From contig NC_052666.1 in the NCBI RefSeq assembly GCF_016802725.1, positions 29,540,997 to 29,604,996 on the forward strand: a DNA stretch of 64,000 nt. The letters are read 5' to 3'. Source of the DNA: Solenopsis invicta (taxonomy: Eukaryota; Arthropoda; Insecta; Hymenoptera; Formicidae). The notes beneath the pieces were generated by a model. It searched no databases, was not told where the DNA came from, and saw nothing but the letters and a program-made list of their open reading frames with translations. A program made the translations under genes and the position numbers. Numbering within the stretch: the stretch's first letter is position 1; each line of letters begins with the position of its first letter. Below are positions 50,480 to 62,483 of this stretch, one piece after another.

Positions 50480-50771
50480 GAGGGTAAGTGGAGGGCGGCG
50501 GTTCTCCTCTCACGCGTCGCGGCGCGGCGTTTCTAGTCTGCATTGCGCATTCACAGAGGCAGAGGGTATCGTGGCAGCCACCCCGTCGTCGTGCTTTCGT
50601 TGTCGCCATCGTCGTCGTTATTACCGTGGCCATCGTTGCCATCGCCGCCATCGAGTCAGATTTAGTAGTGATAAGAAGTCAGCGACAGCAAAGTCATAAA
50701 ATACAAAATCGAGCAAAATCCGACGATCACCGTGCATCACGAACTCGTAGCATCGCTTTTACTTTAAAACG
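50480..50771 (+). promoter_or_regulatory. Probable noncoding first exon and promoter of the transcobalamin-like gene
   Basis: A compact GC- and CpG-rich island in very AT-rich surroundings. It ends in a good splice donor (CG|GTAAGC at 50771/50772). The next suitable acceptor, TTTCAG at 52966, lies six bases before the ATG at 52973. Two short ORFs overlap the island but neither continues in frame across the junction, so I read it as 5' UTR. Runs of GTCGTC/CCATCG triplets explain the open frames. It could instead be an unrelated island. Confidence 0.45.
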
Positions 50772-51384
50772 GTAAGCGAAATTTTTGACCTCCACAATCG
50801 CCAAAATTACAAGATCGAATTGACACAAGAATGGCACAAAAAGTCAAGAAAATTCTCGTTCGATTTAATTGAGCCTTTCTTGCTTTGTTTTTAAGGCAAT
50901 AGATTAAACGATGAATCATTGTGCGAGTGAAAATTATTAGGGGATGTCAATCTCGTTAAAGATTGATTTCACATTATTCACGAAGTCGTGTACAATTTTT
51001 CTCGTGACATGATAAAAAGCGTGCTATAATGCAATTATAGTTTCGTAAATCAAAAAAGATTTTAGTAAGCTGATAAGAAAATAAGTAAAATTTTTACATA
51101 TTATGCTCATTTCATCGACTGTCTTATACGATTAGCATTTTAGCCATTACCTCGCGTTTAAGTCGAATTTAGTAGCATTTAGTAGCGGTCCTAATTTTAC
51201 ACATGCAAGTGATTGTTGGATTTGTATAAGACATGTGATTACTCAATCACAGCGTATACTCATACGCTTGCGTACAGGTTTGTTGTTGTATTTTGATTAT
51301 ATACCGTTGTTTTTTTTTATGTTTCGTAATGGATAGACTTCATAGCAGCAATTTTCACGAATAAAAATTTTTATATATACCCAG

Positions 51385-51640
51385 ACAAAAACATTTTTTT
51401 TGTAATTTTTCTGCACATTTCTCCGCTGTTTGTCTCAAAATTAGGTCATTTTGCGCAGAAATATGTGATGAAATTACAGAGAAATTAGCATTATAATGTT
51501 ATGGCTTTTAATCTATGTTATGATTTTTTTACTTACGAGATAGAAAATTCTCGTGCCTACCTAGTGACAGTGCCTTGTACTGTTCAAAAATTTTCTGTTT
51601 TTCTTACATTTCTGTGTAAATAAATTATGTAGAGAAAATG
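51385..51640. repeat. Dispersed repeat, copy A
   Basis: Shares TTTGTCTCAAAATT, GCGCAGAAATATGTRATRAAATTA, ATGTTATGGCTTTTA, CTTACGAGATA and TTTTCTGTTTTTCTTACATT with 62040-62470. Lies in the first intron of the transcobalamin-like gene, if the noncoding exon is right. Confidence 0.6.
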
Positions 51641-52972
51641 TAAATATGGTCTACCTAAGCTTTACGATCTTTTCTAATTTTTTGCTGAGTACAAAATTAA
51701 AAATTGACGGTTATATTCAAAGTAGGAAACATTTCAAAACATTAATTACAAATATGGGACAATATTTATGTGAGTGCAGCAAGGATTTTTAAAAGTACCA
51801 TTTAGCTCATATTTTGCACATATGCACTCAATCTAATTATATATTTTTTTCATTTTTACAAAAATTAGAATGAATAAAATGATCCAACGTTATATTTACA
51901 AGTTTATTAATATACTGACATGTTTAGTGACATATTGATATATAAGAATATATAAAGAAATTTCGTCAACAATCCATTTAGTAAACAATGACTTAACTTT
52001 ATGGGTAAAATCAATCGAATACTGTTTTAAAGGATCAAAGTCCAGTTTGTGAAGAGTTATTAGATGTATTCTGTGCAACAATCATGATTAACAAGGTTCA
52101 ATAACAAGTTTTCATTACATTTATATGTATTTATCTATGCATTTTGATTTAAAAATATATATTTAAACAGAGGTAAAAAATTTGTAATGTTTTTTCATTA
52201 TTTTTTTCTATTCTCCAGTTTCTGATATTTAACATTTATATAACAAAATAATTATAAGAGATAGCAACAAGGTTTTTTCTTTTTTCAATTCAAAATGTCT
52301 CTTTTGAAACATTTTTTGAAGATTTAAAATTAGTTAATTATAAAAAAATTAATAATTTATTGAATTTTACGTCACAATATCTCCGCTCGTAGGACACTAA
52401 GAGAAAAAAATAAAAATAAAAACACTTATACAATTTATACCCAAACTATCAATTAAGGCCACTCAGAACTTAATCAGTTCAAACATTACTGAGATCCGCT
52501 AATCTCGAAAGTTGTGCTGGCTTGCATAAAAAGATATAAAACACTCTTGCGCTCGTTCCTCGCGCTGCGCGAGACACTATCGTGTTTCCTGATACTAAAA
52601 TACTGATCTTTATTTGTCGCTCTACTGGCAATGTAAACCGTGGATCACATAAGATAAGTCCTTGTAACATCAATAACACACTATTGATACGTAACTAGAC
52701 AGCACATTATTTCTCTTATTCATTCATCATCAATTTTAATGTAATGTATAATAAGTAGATCATCAATGCGGTTTAGTTATTACATCTTTTCGTTACTTGT
52801 AATTAAATAAATATTTTTTTTTAAACATTAAAGATTAAAGATTTTAAATAAATATTTGTACCAGGACACTTTGTAGGTGTATTTGTGTGTGTAAAATAAT
52901 GAACAAAATTTATAATTTTATCTTTTAAAATGTTCTCCACAATTATAATTATAATTTAACTTTCAGTAGCAC

Positions 52973-55900
52973 ATGCAGAATTTGAAAACTCATCCAAATA
53001 TCATGTGGGGTAGAGCAAATATAGCTATTGTGATCTTTCTTCTGGGATGGTTATGCATTTTCACTCGTGCAGAAGGTATGTTTTTCCGTTTATATACAAG
53101 ATTCAGTGGAGTAACTACCAAGGGAGCAGAGGAAGCTGCGGCCCCAGGCCCAAGTCGTTAGAACCCTTAAAACTTTATTTTTTTTTTTTTTTATTTACAT
53201 TATCCGATACCATTTGCCTTAACATTTTATAAGTCGTTTCCAGTAAATCTCTATATCAAAAGATATACAATTAATGCAAAAATATTAAAAACGTTTATAT
53301 TAGTAACTTTTATTGTAAGGTCCCGGTAAAAAATTGTTCATATATATTAAAATATAAATAATTATACGTAATTATGTATAATGACTGCACATAATTTTAT
53401 GTAGTCATTACATATAACTGCATATAATTATATATGTATAACTATATATAATAATAAATGAAAATTTTTTTTGCAAAGACTTAACATAATATAAAATTTT
53501 TATGGTCAGCGCTACTAAATTTTTTCAGAAATAACTTGATAAAATTTAAGGCAAAAAGATACTTTGTTACTATAATAAGCTAAGAAGTTCGAATGTTCGT
53601 GCATGATCCCGTGTCGCGTGCGGAGAATTGCTCTGTGCAAATTATGTGCAATATAAAGTATATAAGTACATAATATATATACTGAAAAGTTTTTAGAGAT
53701 TTTTGTTTGCATAAAATTTTGCGTAATAATTTATACTTCAAAATCACTGTCTGGGAGTTTTTGAGGTCACTGATTACGAATTCGATGTCAAGAATTCAAA
53801 ATTTAAAATAGCGAACAAAATTATCAAAATCAATCGCTTGAAACTTGTTATTCAAATGTTTTTCAAGGTCTCTGATTATGAATCCGATGTCAAAAATATA
53901 AAATTCGAAATGCCAAATGTAATATGGCGGACTAATATGGCAAACGTAATTTTTAAAGTTTCAAGTGAATTCGGTTAATATTGAAAATTCCACCCGCTAT
54001 ATTGGATCCGCCATTTTAAATTTTATATTATTCATACCGGATTTGTACTCAGCGACCCCAAAACCCTTCGAATAACAAGTTTCACAAAATTATATTCATT
54101 AGAAAAAGTACCGCAAAAGGTTAAAATAATTCAATTGACCAGACCTTACCAGACTACGATTAATAAATAGATTATTTTAAACTTTACAACTTTTGTTTAA
54201 AATATTTTTCTCAGAAATGCTTAGTTTTCAAGATATAAGAAGTTTGTGATATTTTGTACATTCTTTATATGATATATAAATATATAAAACATATATGTGT
54301 ATCACTAGACCCAAAAGAATTAAAATATGAAATATAATATCCTTGGATCGATTATAAATAATGAAAAAACTGACATCATCAGCTAGCAACGCTGAGGTAT
54401 CATTGGCCGGAACTGAAGCGGAAACCATTCTTGAGCGAGCGGCTACGTGGTTATGGAGTCAACGGGATAAGGATGCCGGTTGGGGTAATGACACACATCG
54501 AGTACTTTTGGTTCTTCGTTTGGCCAATCTCTCTCATGATGATAACATCGCTCCACCGGCACCGCTTGAATTGCAACTTATTGCTAAACAAATGGAACTG
54601 GAAATAGTGCTTTTGCTCTGGAGGTAAAAACTTTTAATAATTTTTCTGACGTGTGATAATTTCATCATTCAACACAATTATTTTTGTAGAAAAATACTTC
54701 CTTTGTTTGCTCTTAAAAAAAATGGGTTTTGTATTTTCCTTTTTATTTAATTGTGCATTTAAAAATAAATTTCATTTTTTCGATATTTTTGTTACTGAAA
54801 ACAAAGTCGCAAATAAAATTGTTCTATCATGTCATATTTCCAGTAAACAATTATTAGCAAATTAAGTTGACATCAAACTCGCTCAAAAATTGGCAAAACC
54901 GTAACTTGTCAATAAGTTGTATCAATAAGTTCGTCTTTTGGTGGCAAATCTTGAATACACAATCAGACAACAAATTATCATAATATATAATAAATATTGA
55001 ATAATTGTAGTAATTTTTTTCTTTGTATTAAATAAGTTTGTCTTTTTAATTTATTATCAATTTTTTAAACTTTTAATGTATGTACGCGTCAAAGAATGTA
55101 TTTTTACGCCATATATCAGGTATAAATTTTTTCATATTAAATGCTCTTATATGAATTGTTTGCCACCGCTAATGTTTACAGACATCGGGAAATTGGGTTT
55201 TCTCCAGTACAACTGGCACGTTACACTTTGGCTTTGAATGCGATGTGCATGGACCCGAGACAGTTCCATGGTCACGATTTAATTGGTACATTACAACATC
55301 ATGAACCGCCGACTGATTACGATTTTGCGCTGACTACGCTTGCAGCATGCAGTGCGCAAGCACACGTGCGTAAACGTCAGATGCGCCGTCTCTTAGATAT
55401 CGCGAATGCTGCAAGGGATCATAACGTCGGTGAGTTGTCTTTTATTTATTTAAAAACTTATGTACAATATTAAGATGCTCATTAGCATTAGTATTATTAA
55501 ATTTCTTGTGAATTTAATTCTTTACATTATACACATATTAGTTTCAATTTAGGACTGTATTTTAAGATCAATAAATATGAGACACGTAATATGCATGAAT
55601 TAAAGTAATAATAATAGTGTAAGGAAGTGGATGGAATTAAAATAATCCTTAAGAGGATGCTAAAGTACCACGAATTACCGACATTTACAGTGCATTAAAT
55701 ATTTTTGGATTGGCTTTACAGAATCACAAAAACTTTTTAGAATTGAAATACGCGTAAAAAGAAAGGGTGCTCAGGTCAATTTTATAAGAAAATCGAACAA
55801 AAATTTAATAAATCATTAAAAATTCACTCGTATAGCCGTCACCTGAGGTTAACTTTACCTTAATACAGAAGTTGTGTAGCTCGTGCGTACAAAATGATAG

Positions 55901-58900
55901 TAGAGCACCCTTCAGAAAACATGCACGAATAACACTGACCTTGCAAAGTTACGATTGAACGCCTAACAAAAAAGATACGCTAATGTGCTTTTACCACGCG
56001 CATATTTCGCTCAGCGAAGCTGAACTGTCATAAACAGAGCAATATGGAGCCCAACAGTAGTTGATAGGACTTTTCGCAGATGGCGAAATAATCAAAAAAC
56101 AAAGACAGATCTATGCAATGGACAAAGAGCAATAGCCTGGTCTTGCTCGAAAAATAATCTACAGTGATCTGTAGGACCGACGTCGAGGAAGTTCTTCTGT
56201 TACTTTAGCATCCTCTTAACGTCACGTAGATCTATAAAGTACTCTGTGATTTTCCGCTCGTTTTCGAAATTAGCTCATTAAACCTAGCTCAGTATTATAT
56301 ATGAGTATATAATAGCCTATAAGACTGCTCACCCTCTTTTCCACTATAACTATAAGAAATACATAATCTGTATCTTTTATAAGCAAGTGCAGGATAGTGA
56401 CACAAGATATACAGGCTGTCTTGACTTTTTTCCGTAGTTTATAGTCTTTTTGGTCGACAAATCCAAAATTATATTAATGTGCTCTGAAGGTATCGTAGGA
56501 AAGCTAATTCTCATTTTCAGTCTATTCTTGTTTATTGCTGACAACTCTTTTGTTCTATTTGTCATGGAATCACTCATCTCATGCTCATCTGTTTGGATCG
56601 TCGTTCAGGAGCCGACTTGCTACCTTAAGGAGCTCTAATACTCCTGTTTTAACCATCTTTTTATAACTTTTCTTCCGATGACAAAAGAGACGCTGATGGT
56701 CTGTGAAGCTGGATCCATTTGAATCCCCAGCTTTGCCAACCAATCCATCGTCTCGTTACCCTAGTGTTCAGAAATCCAGAGTAAGGTCATGTTGCTTTAG
56801 TTTTGTCAGCACTTGCATACAGTCTTAAATTAGACAAGTCTATAGAAGTCTTAACAAATGCTCCAATAGCTGCTCTGCGATCTGAACAGAGCGATCTAAC
56901 AAGCACCGAATGTTTCCCTGTGGACAACTCCCAGTCGCAAACTTCAGAGTTTCTTCATGACTGATAATTAAATTTTTATCCATCAGCATATCTTGTATTT
57001 AGTCTACGAGTGCCTGGTGGATTGCTTCTACGATTGTTTCATTTGAGATGCTATTGAAAGCTCTTGCTAATGTCAATGAAAACTCCTATTGCAAGTATTT
57101 TGTTTCCAGTTGTACTTCAACCCCATTCACAAAATGACGTAGTGCAGTATCTGTCGACTTACCCTATAGATTTCCCGTGCACGTTACCAAAGTTTTTTTG
57201 TCAATTTTATAAATGTATAAATTCCATATCTTTATTTTGTTCTGAACTATGCTTGGAAATGCTCGTAAACAAATTTTTACTAATAATGAGTAAAATTTCT
57301 AGATACTATTGCGATGTTGATTCTGGCGCTGCGGTGTATCGTTCAGGATCATCGGCATCGTAATCTTCATCACATCGTTCGTAAACCGTCGATGGAGCTG
57401 GCGCGACAGCAAAGGCATGATGGCAGTTTTGGCGACCTGCGCAATACTGTATTGGTAATGCAAGCATTAGAGGAAGTTGAGAATGAACCGGCAGATAACT
57501 GGAACAGATCTGCAGCTTTAACCTGGCTAATCAATCAACAACGACCAGATGGTTCTTTTCACGGCAATGTTCATGCCACTGCCGAAGCGATGTTAGGAGT
57601 TGCGCCGCGTGGATTGGCCAGCATTCGAGCTCTAGACTGTGGACAGAATTTGTCGGATAATACGCCACCTCGTCTAACTACAAGCAACGGTAAATCATTT
57701 ATTATTATAAAATATTAATTATTTACTTTTATACCTTGAACAAGAACTATAATTTTGACTACAGGTAAATTAAATGTAGAGTTGGTAGTCTTAGTATTTT
57801 AATTACGAAAATCTCTTTTAATCCTTGTAACCAATTTCTTTATAAGTCCGTAAATGGTCATATCAAGGTTTTAGTACTGAAATAATGGTTCTTGTGTGAT
57901 TTTTAAATTTTCTAATCTTCTAAACTGTGCGCTATTACTTCCGATTCCAAACACATATTTTATTAAATTATGTAATATGTTAGTGCAATTTCTGCCTCGA
58001 AATAAATAGAATAAACAAAATAAATTTTTTGTAAGTTGCAGATATTGGGACATCCGATAACCATAGCGAGATTTCTTTGTCATCAGACATGTCGGGAAAT
58101 AATACAAATAATATAGATACTACGCTAACCACGGGCACCGTGGCGCCAGTGCTCGTAAATGTATCGTATACATTGTGGGTCGGCAGCAATGTAAACGAAA
58201 CATACAATTTGACAGTGACTGCACCCAAAAACGAAACTTTCTACAGTGTGATGCTATTGGCAGCAAGCATGTCTTCCCATTTTCAATTTAGCGCGTCCGA
58301 ATGGCCTAATGGTCATTATGTTCACACACTGGCTGGCTACAAAGAGGAACCTATGTCCTATCACTACTGGTTACTTTATAGATTGCCTTCGCCGCCAGAA
58401 TCATCTTCGCCACCTGGAAATCAACTGGTTGCACCTGGAGGTATGAATTTCTTACTCAAAATTTTTTATAATAATAATTTCTAAATGTTAATACCATGAA
58501 CCCTAGAATGGTTATATCTATTTTTGCACTCTTAAAAGATTTAGTGGGCTTTAAATGAACCCCATTCTTTATCATAGTGTAAAATGCTTTATATGCGTTA
58601 TACATATAACGTACAATAAGTCAACCTCTTCATCTTTTAATAAAGAAGAGAATGAAATTTCATTATTTTAACCGGAAGTTGGTTAAAAACTGTTTAAAGG
58701 AAAAATGTGCAGATAAAATGTAAAAATAAATTTTTTATTAAACAATTGCTAACTTTTTTCTAATTAACTGATTTTAAATCTTCAAAAAAAGTTTTAATTG
58801 GGCTTTGGGACATCTAGGCCAACTCAGTAACGTAATTTGAAAATTCTCTTGGGATACAAATGCATCTCAAATACCATTCTAAGGTTAACGAAAAATTATA

Positions 58901-59823
58901 CAATAACTAATAGTAATAACAGTAACAATAAATATTGGCCGGTATTCATAATCGGTTTTTATATTTAAGACTATTTTGAGTTTTGTTCTAACAAAGGAAA
59001 CCCGGCAAGAACGGATCATCGATTTTAATCAAATTTTATAGGTGTGTAATGTTCACTCAAATCTTTACTGTAGTAAAGCCGTAAGTTGCGGAAATTAGGC
59101 ATTTTCGAAGAAGTGACGATAATAATTACATATTTTTAGTACCTATAGTATCGTTACAGAAGAACGATTATCAAGTCAGCGACGTTAGCATGCGGCGTTA
59201 GTGCGTTAACTGCAACGTTCAGGGTCCCAGGTTCGATTTATATTAAATAAGTAAAAACGATTTAAAAATTATTACAACAATTTAAAAATATAAGATTTAA
59301 ATAAAAAAGTCTCATCCACGTGGATCAAACCCTGGGATTCGAGTGTAGCAGTCCTATAGGTACTATAGGTACTGGAAATATTTAATTATTATCATTTTCT
59401 CGAGAATGCCTAATTTCTGCAACTTACGGCTTTATTACAGTAAAGGTTAGAGTGACTGAATACAACACATCCGTAAAATTTTATTAAAATCGATGGTCCC
59501 GTGGCCCTTGAGAGTATAAAATCATGTTTTCATCAATATTAATAAAGTGTACTGTTAGGTTTCCAAAAATTAAGGGAGGGTGTGTGTCACTTTAAAAAGT
59601 TACTTGTGTCGGCATTGACAACTTTTCTCTATTATACATTTACATTTAATGTAAAAATATTTTTTAATAAAAAATTTATTTGTAGAAAAATTTAATTAGA
59701 CAATATGTAGCAACAAGCATATTAACTTATCAGTAATTTTGCTATTTCTCCGTGTTTACAGGTGTTGATAACTTGCAGATTAGCGAAGGAGAACATTATC
59801 TTTTCTGGTATAAGAAGCTATGA
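52973..59823 (+). CDS. CG3556: Secreted transcobalamin / intrinsic-factor-like protein (CG3556-like)
   Basis: Exons 52973-53075, 54383-54623, 55182-55429, 57303-57689, 58042-58440 and 59762-59823 join in phase to encode 479 residues. A signal peptide is seen (hydrophobic core IAIVIFLLGWLCIF). Met11 is an equally good start and gives a more typical signal. Residues about 36-325 form the helical barrel typical of cobalamin carriers: WGNDTHR early, DTIAM at 198-202, HDGSFGD and RPDGSFHG repeats, and four cysteines (137, 171, 209, 310) that could form disulfides. An Asn/Thr-rich linker follows, then a C-terminal DUF4430-type domain (YTLWVGS, WPNGHYVHTLAG, ending YLFWYKKL). Many NxS/T sites agree with secretion. 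In vertebrates the family carries vitamin B12. Binding here is inferred from family only. Introns contain several mobile elements. The acceptor before 54383 has a weak pyrimidine tract. Confidence 0.9.
53748..54085. repeat. Foldback repeat in intron 1 of the transcobalamin-like gene
   Basis: The left part (TTTTTGAGGTCACTGATTAC ... CAAAATTTAAAATAGCG) is an inverted relative of the right part (GGATCCGCCATTTTAAATTT ... CAGCGACCCCAAAA). A second left copy begins near 53865 (AAGGTCTCTGATTATGAATC). Same family as 46490-46720. Confidence 0.6.
55649..56219. mobile_element. Transposon with TTAA flanks in intron 3 of the transcobalamin-like gene
   Basis: TTAAGAGGATGCTAAAGTA at 55649 and TACTTTAGCATCCTCTTAA ending 56219 are exact inverted termini and both include TTAA. 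This fits elements that target TTAA, such as piggyBac-type MITEs. The interior (570 bp) has no usable ORF. Confidence 0.7.
56380..57090 (-). pseudogene. Degenerate non-LTR retrotransposon fragment (reverse transcriptase + RNase H)
   Basis: Reading the minus strand with frameshifts and stops: a reverse-transcriptase-like DISKSF (near 57070) followed after a one-base shift by NETIVEAI; SCPQGNI (about 56910-56935), matching the CPQG motif of LINE reverse transcriptases; SDRRAAIGAF (about 56860-56890), GNETMDWLAKLG (56727-56760) and RTKELSAINKNRL (about 56520-56560), typical of the RNase H region of R1/jockey-like elements. The catalytic DD motif is missing between the pieces, so a large internal deletion is likely. 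It is dead and sits antisense in intron 3 of the transcobalamin-like gene. Confidence 0.7.
59012..59497. mobile_element. Large foldback element with tRNA-like interior, in the last intron of the transcobalamin-like gene
   Basis: Arms about 59012-59152 and 59362-59497 are inverted copies (CATCGATTTTAAT, GCCGTAAGTTGC, AGGCATTTTCG and their complements). Inside, 59176-59240 contains a tRNA-like stretch with a box-B-like GGTTCGATT. It does not fold as a complete tRNA. Confidence 0.6.
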
Positions 59824-59851
59824 AGTATACAACGAAAAGAACAGAGCACAA

Positions 59852-59857
59852 AATAAA
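59852..59857 (+). terminator. Candidate polyadenylation signal of the transcobalamin-like gene
   Basis: AATAAA about 30 bp after the stop codon. A second copy at 60325-60330 lies beyond a long GA repeat and is equally plausible. Confidence 0.35.
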
Positions 59858-60125
59858 TTGTAATGAAAAGAAACTAACATAAGAAAAAGGATGAATACTT
59901 CGAAGAATACAAAGAGGAAAGTGAATAAAGAAAGCGATAATTATACAAATATGGGAAAAAGAGCAAAGGAGAGAAAATTGATGAGTGAAGTGAATGAATA
60001 AATAAATGAATGACTGAATGAATGGATGAACGAATGATTGAACGAATGAAGGAACTGGATGATGTAATGAGCAGAAGAGAGAATAAGTTAAGAATGAATG
60101 AGTAGAGCGAATGAAAGCGAGGAAG

Positions 60126-60194
60126 AGAGGGAGAGAGAGAGAGTGAGAGAGGAAGGGTGAGAGAGAGAGAGAGAGAGAGAGAGTGAGAGAGGAA

Positions 60195-60247
<53 letters not shown>
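60126..60247. repeat. (GA)n microsatellite with a repeated GGAAGGGT interruption
   Basis: Two copies of a GA run plus GTGAGAGAGGAAGGGTGA, then a long pure GA run, about 300 bp after the transcobalamin-like stop codon. It may be in the 3' UTR. Confidence 0.95.
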
Positions 60248-60251
<4 letters not shown>

Positions 60252-60491
60252 CGAAAGCGAGATTCAGTATTCACTGCCATCGCTATTATCGACACTTTAA
60301 AAAAGTTTCATTACATTAATTCGAAATAAAGGATTAGAATCTAATCATTAGATGAAGGAAAATATGTAGACGTAGATATTTATAGGTACATTAAATTGGC
60401 AATGATTTTTCATTAGTGATTACTTGAACTTGAAGGATCTGGTAAAATAAACATATGGATTGCTAGGTCAATATCAAGACACGTACATAAA

Positions 60492-60495
<4 letters not shown>

Positions 60496-60541
<46 letters not shown>
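60496..60541. repeat. (TA)n microsatellite
   Basis: About 22 TA units. Confidence 0.95.
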
Positions 60542-61527
60542 CAATTCTGTTAACACGTTGAATGCCGTAATTAGTGTTAAGATTCGATAACAAACGTATA
60601 ATAATTGAATTTAGACTAACATATTCTTTGAACACTTTTATGTGATCAGAATAACATAATAACAATTATATATCATAACAGGATCCTAAACTGATGGAAT
60701 TATTGATATTTTTTTTTGGTTAATTTCTTCAAATTGATTTTGTAAAGTTTAAAATCTTTTACGCAATTAAAGTATGGAAAAATAAAAAAGGGGCAACAAG
60801 CGAATTTCATGCTAATAACAAAAAGATTTCTTAAACTTTTAAAAAATGTAATGTGTTAAAAATTTTTTTATTTTTTAACATGAAATATTTATTCCCTTTC
60901 TTTTTATTCATATTTTAAATGTGTAAAACAATTTAGAAGTGAAGTCTTAGTAAGGTTAATTTAAAGATAAGAAAAGTTGGGGGAAAGTGCCATAACTTAA
61001 GCCTTTCTTCAGGAAGCATGTTATGAAATCAAGTGACAAAAAATCAATATAATATTCTTGAAATCCTCATTTCTTTATACAAATAGAATAATTAAATTTT
61101 AACATTTTAAATTTTTGAGAAAAAAGAATTAAATAAGTCACGAAAAACTGGCATCTCCCCTAACATATTGATAAGTGAGGTTGATAGATAAGATGCCACC
61201 TCCTATGAAAAAAATGTCAACTATTTAAATAGTACGACTTAATAGAAACTTACTTTTGCTTATCTATAGTAGACAATCAAGTTAAAAATTATAAAAACAC
61301 AAAAATAAATATGATAAAATGTAAATTGGTAATTTATGAAGCAACTTCTTATACTTTCATATTTTTATAGATTTAAGCATTTATTTCATAAATTTATTTC
61401 ATAAATTTAAATTGTGTAGAATTATACAAAACATACAAAATTTCAATTTTATATCATTTTAATGAAAGTGTTAAACTCGAATAATTATTACAAATATGTT
61501 ATTGGACCGATAGTGTAACAACACAAT

Positions 61528-61850
61528 GATAGTAAGAAAGCTTTCTTCGGTTGCAGCTAGATCTTAGTGCTTATATTTATTTGTGTGATTTTATATACTT
61601 CTCCGAATTCTCTTCCTCACAGTTTTTTCAGGGGAGAATGGGTATATAGATGCAAATCAGCATCAATTATTATATTAAATTAATCAATTTAATATAAATA
61701 ATGATATTACTAATTCTTATTCGACATGCTGTGTTATGACCAAAATTAATTCGGCGCACATTCTAGTTGAATTCGGAGAAGTATATAAATCACACAAATA
61801 AATATAAGCACTAAAATCTAGCTGCGACCAAAGAAGGCTTTCTTACTATC
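61528..61850. mobile_element. MITE with 82 bp terminal inverted repeats
   Basis: Arms 61528-61610 and 61769-61850 are near-exact inverted copies (GATAGTAAGAAAGC..., ...CTTCTCCGAATTC), around a 158 bp AT-rich core. Confidence 0.75.
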
Positions 61851-62039
61851 ATCGAATAATTATGTTTTATATAAACTGGCATCTATATCCTAAATTCTAA
61901 AAGTGACCATGATTTTTCCCAGCTTTTTTATCGGCAGCGTCGTAAAATAGTACTATATTCTGTGCTATGTAGTACCAATTTTGAAAATGTATGTAGTGTA
62001 CGAGAATTTTGACCAGAGAAGAGTGGCCATTCCAGGAGA

Positions 62040-62470
62040 AAATATTTTTCTGCAATTCTTGTTCACATTTCTTCTCTGATTTCTTTGTCTCAAAATTGGC
62101 GTACTCTGCGCAAAAATTGCGCAGAAATATGTAATAAAATTAGCAGAAAAATGTTAGTAAAATTTCAACATAATTTTAGTATGAAAATAGTCATAAAAAT
62201 TCAAACTTTAATTAAATGTCGATGAAACTATTAAACATATTTTTTATTTGGAGTTTAATTTTGGGGACTTGCTTTCAAAAAATACTCTTGTCAAGACAAG
62301 AATAAAAAATCACATAATGTTATGGCTTTTATTCTACTATATAATTTTTCACTTACGAGATATAAAACTCTCGTGTCCACCTAGCGGCAGTGCCGCATAC
62401 TTCTCGCAAATTTTCTGTTTTTCTTACATTTCTTCGCAAATAGGTTTTGCAGAGAAAATGCAAAAAAATT
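62040..62470. repeat. Dispersed repeat, copy B
   Basis: Same family and orientation as 51385-51640, but with about 170 bp of extra AT-rich sequence in the middle (about 62145-62310). Confidence 0.6.
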
Positions 62471-62483
62471 TCTTTTCAATCAT

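Noticed and set aside
50488..50775. 95-codon ORF in the CpG island before the transcobalamin-like gene
   Set aside because: It runs through the predicted donor and ends just after it. It has no family resemblance and is triplet-repeat driven, so treated as 5' UTR.
59176..59240. Possible tRNA gene
   Set aside because: A box-B-like GGTTCGATT is present, but the T stem and acceptor stem do not pair. Reported only as tRNA-like sequence in a foldback element.
59780..60295. 171-codon minus-strand ORF rich in Ser-Leu
   Set aside because: It is mostly the GA microsatellite read in reverse, and it overlaps the last exon of the transcobalamin-like gene.
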